DNA of 64,000 bases from the NCBI RefSeq assembly GCF_029961155.1, contig NZ_JASBRH010000022.1:1-64000 (forward strand), in the 5' to 3' direction. The notes under the pieces are model-generated. The model made no database searches. It saw nothing but the letters and a program-made list of their open reading frames with translations, and was not told where the DNA came from. This DNA is from Pontibacterium granulatum (GTDB lineage: Bacteria; Pseudomonadota; Gammaproteobacteria; Pseudomonadales; Balneatricaceae). Positions 63,956 to 64,000 of this stretch are shown in pieces. Every line of letters starts with the position of its first letter. Position 1 is the first letter of the stretch. A program made the position numbers and the translations under genes.

Positions 63956-64000
63956 ATGTCGATCTACAATCGCATAATCGCCGCCTGTATAGGATTAGCT
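63956..64000 (+). CDS. 5' end of an unidentified gene
   Basis: An ATG preceded by a strong TAGGAGGAG (63941-63949) opens a frame running to the window edge with the start MSIYNRIIAACIGLA. The hydrophobic stretch suggests a membrane helix or signal, as in exported or chemoreceptor-type proteins, but 15 residues are too few to identify it. Confidence 0.7.
   Translation, partial: MSIYNRIIAACIGLA

Overview
The window is about 64 kb of dense, mostly single-copy chromosomal DNA from a gammaproteobacterium. The gene content and order (tolQRAB-pal-cpoB, ruvCAB, aspS, nadA-bepA-tusA-like-perM-bcp-dapA-bamC, lon-hupB-ppiD, a TRAP binding protein, a 367-residue PurC) suggest a marine Oceanospirillales-like organism. 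That placement is inferred from protein resemblance and synteny; no rRNA is present. There is no prophage, insertion sequence, CRISPR array or toxin-antitoxin island. The nearest thing to an accessory region is about 3.6-25 kb, where single genes of unrelated function alternate in orientation.

Layout. 1-3.1 kb: end of a yejBEF peptide ABC transporter operon. 3.6-6.3 kb: two stand-alone exported proteins (an orphan TRAP DctP and a DUF4856 protein). 6.5-12.9 kb: sterol-desaturase-type membrane hydroxylase, purC, an exported truncated hemoglobin, an FMN reductase, a MOSC protein and an EF-G-like GTPase. 13.1-24.1 kb: two paralogous proteins of unknown function (13117-14349 and 22963-24096) with dockerin/EF-hand-like calcium loops, lying around a DUF4388-like protein, fetB-like permease, BBE-type oxidase, phytase-esterase, rlmJ, a small beta-barrel and an unknown exported protein. 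24.6-28.4 kb: YkgJ and DUF445 proteins, then a motA-motB-PilZ operon and a tautomerase.

28.5-42.6 kb: ppiD, hupB, lon, nfuA, MATE pump, CPA2 antiporter, Tat-exported DUF882 protein, TrpD2-like protein, cobS, rlmD, rluA-like gene and a D-hydroxyacid dehydrogenase. 42.6-49.6 kb: bamC-dapA, bcp, perM, tusA-like, bepA and nadA. 49.8-62.4 kb: two identical tRNA-Lys genes, queC, the Tol-Pal operon, a DksA-like protein, ruvB, ruvA, a TRIC channel protein, ruvC, aspS, an FmdB protein and a HIT protein. 62.5-64 kb: a DUF482/FemAB-like protein and the first 15 codons of another gene.

Most notable observation: the two calcium-loop paralogs share a short N-terminal signature and an almost identical C-terminus, lack signal peptides, and each has a flagellar sigma-28-type promoter (TAAA-N15-GCCGATAA type) at nearly the same distance from its start codon. 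This points to an uncharacterised flagellum-coregulated protein family. Other points are a PilZ protein translationally coupled to a stator pair, a DksA-like gene where ybgC normally sits, and a heat-shock promoter in front of lon.
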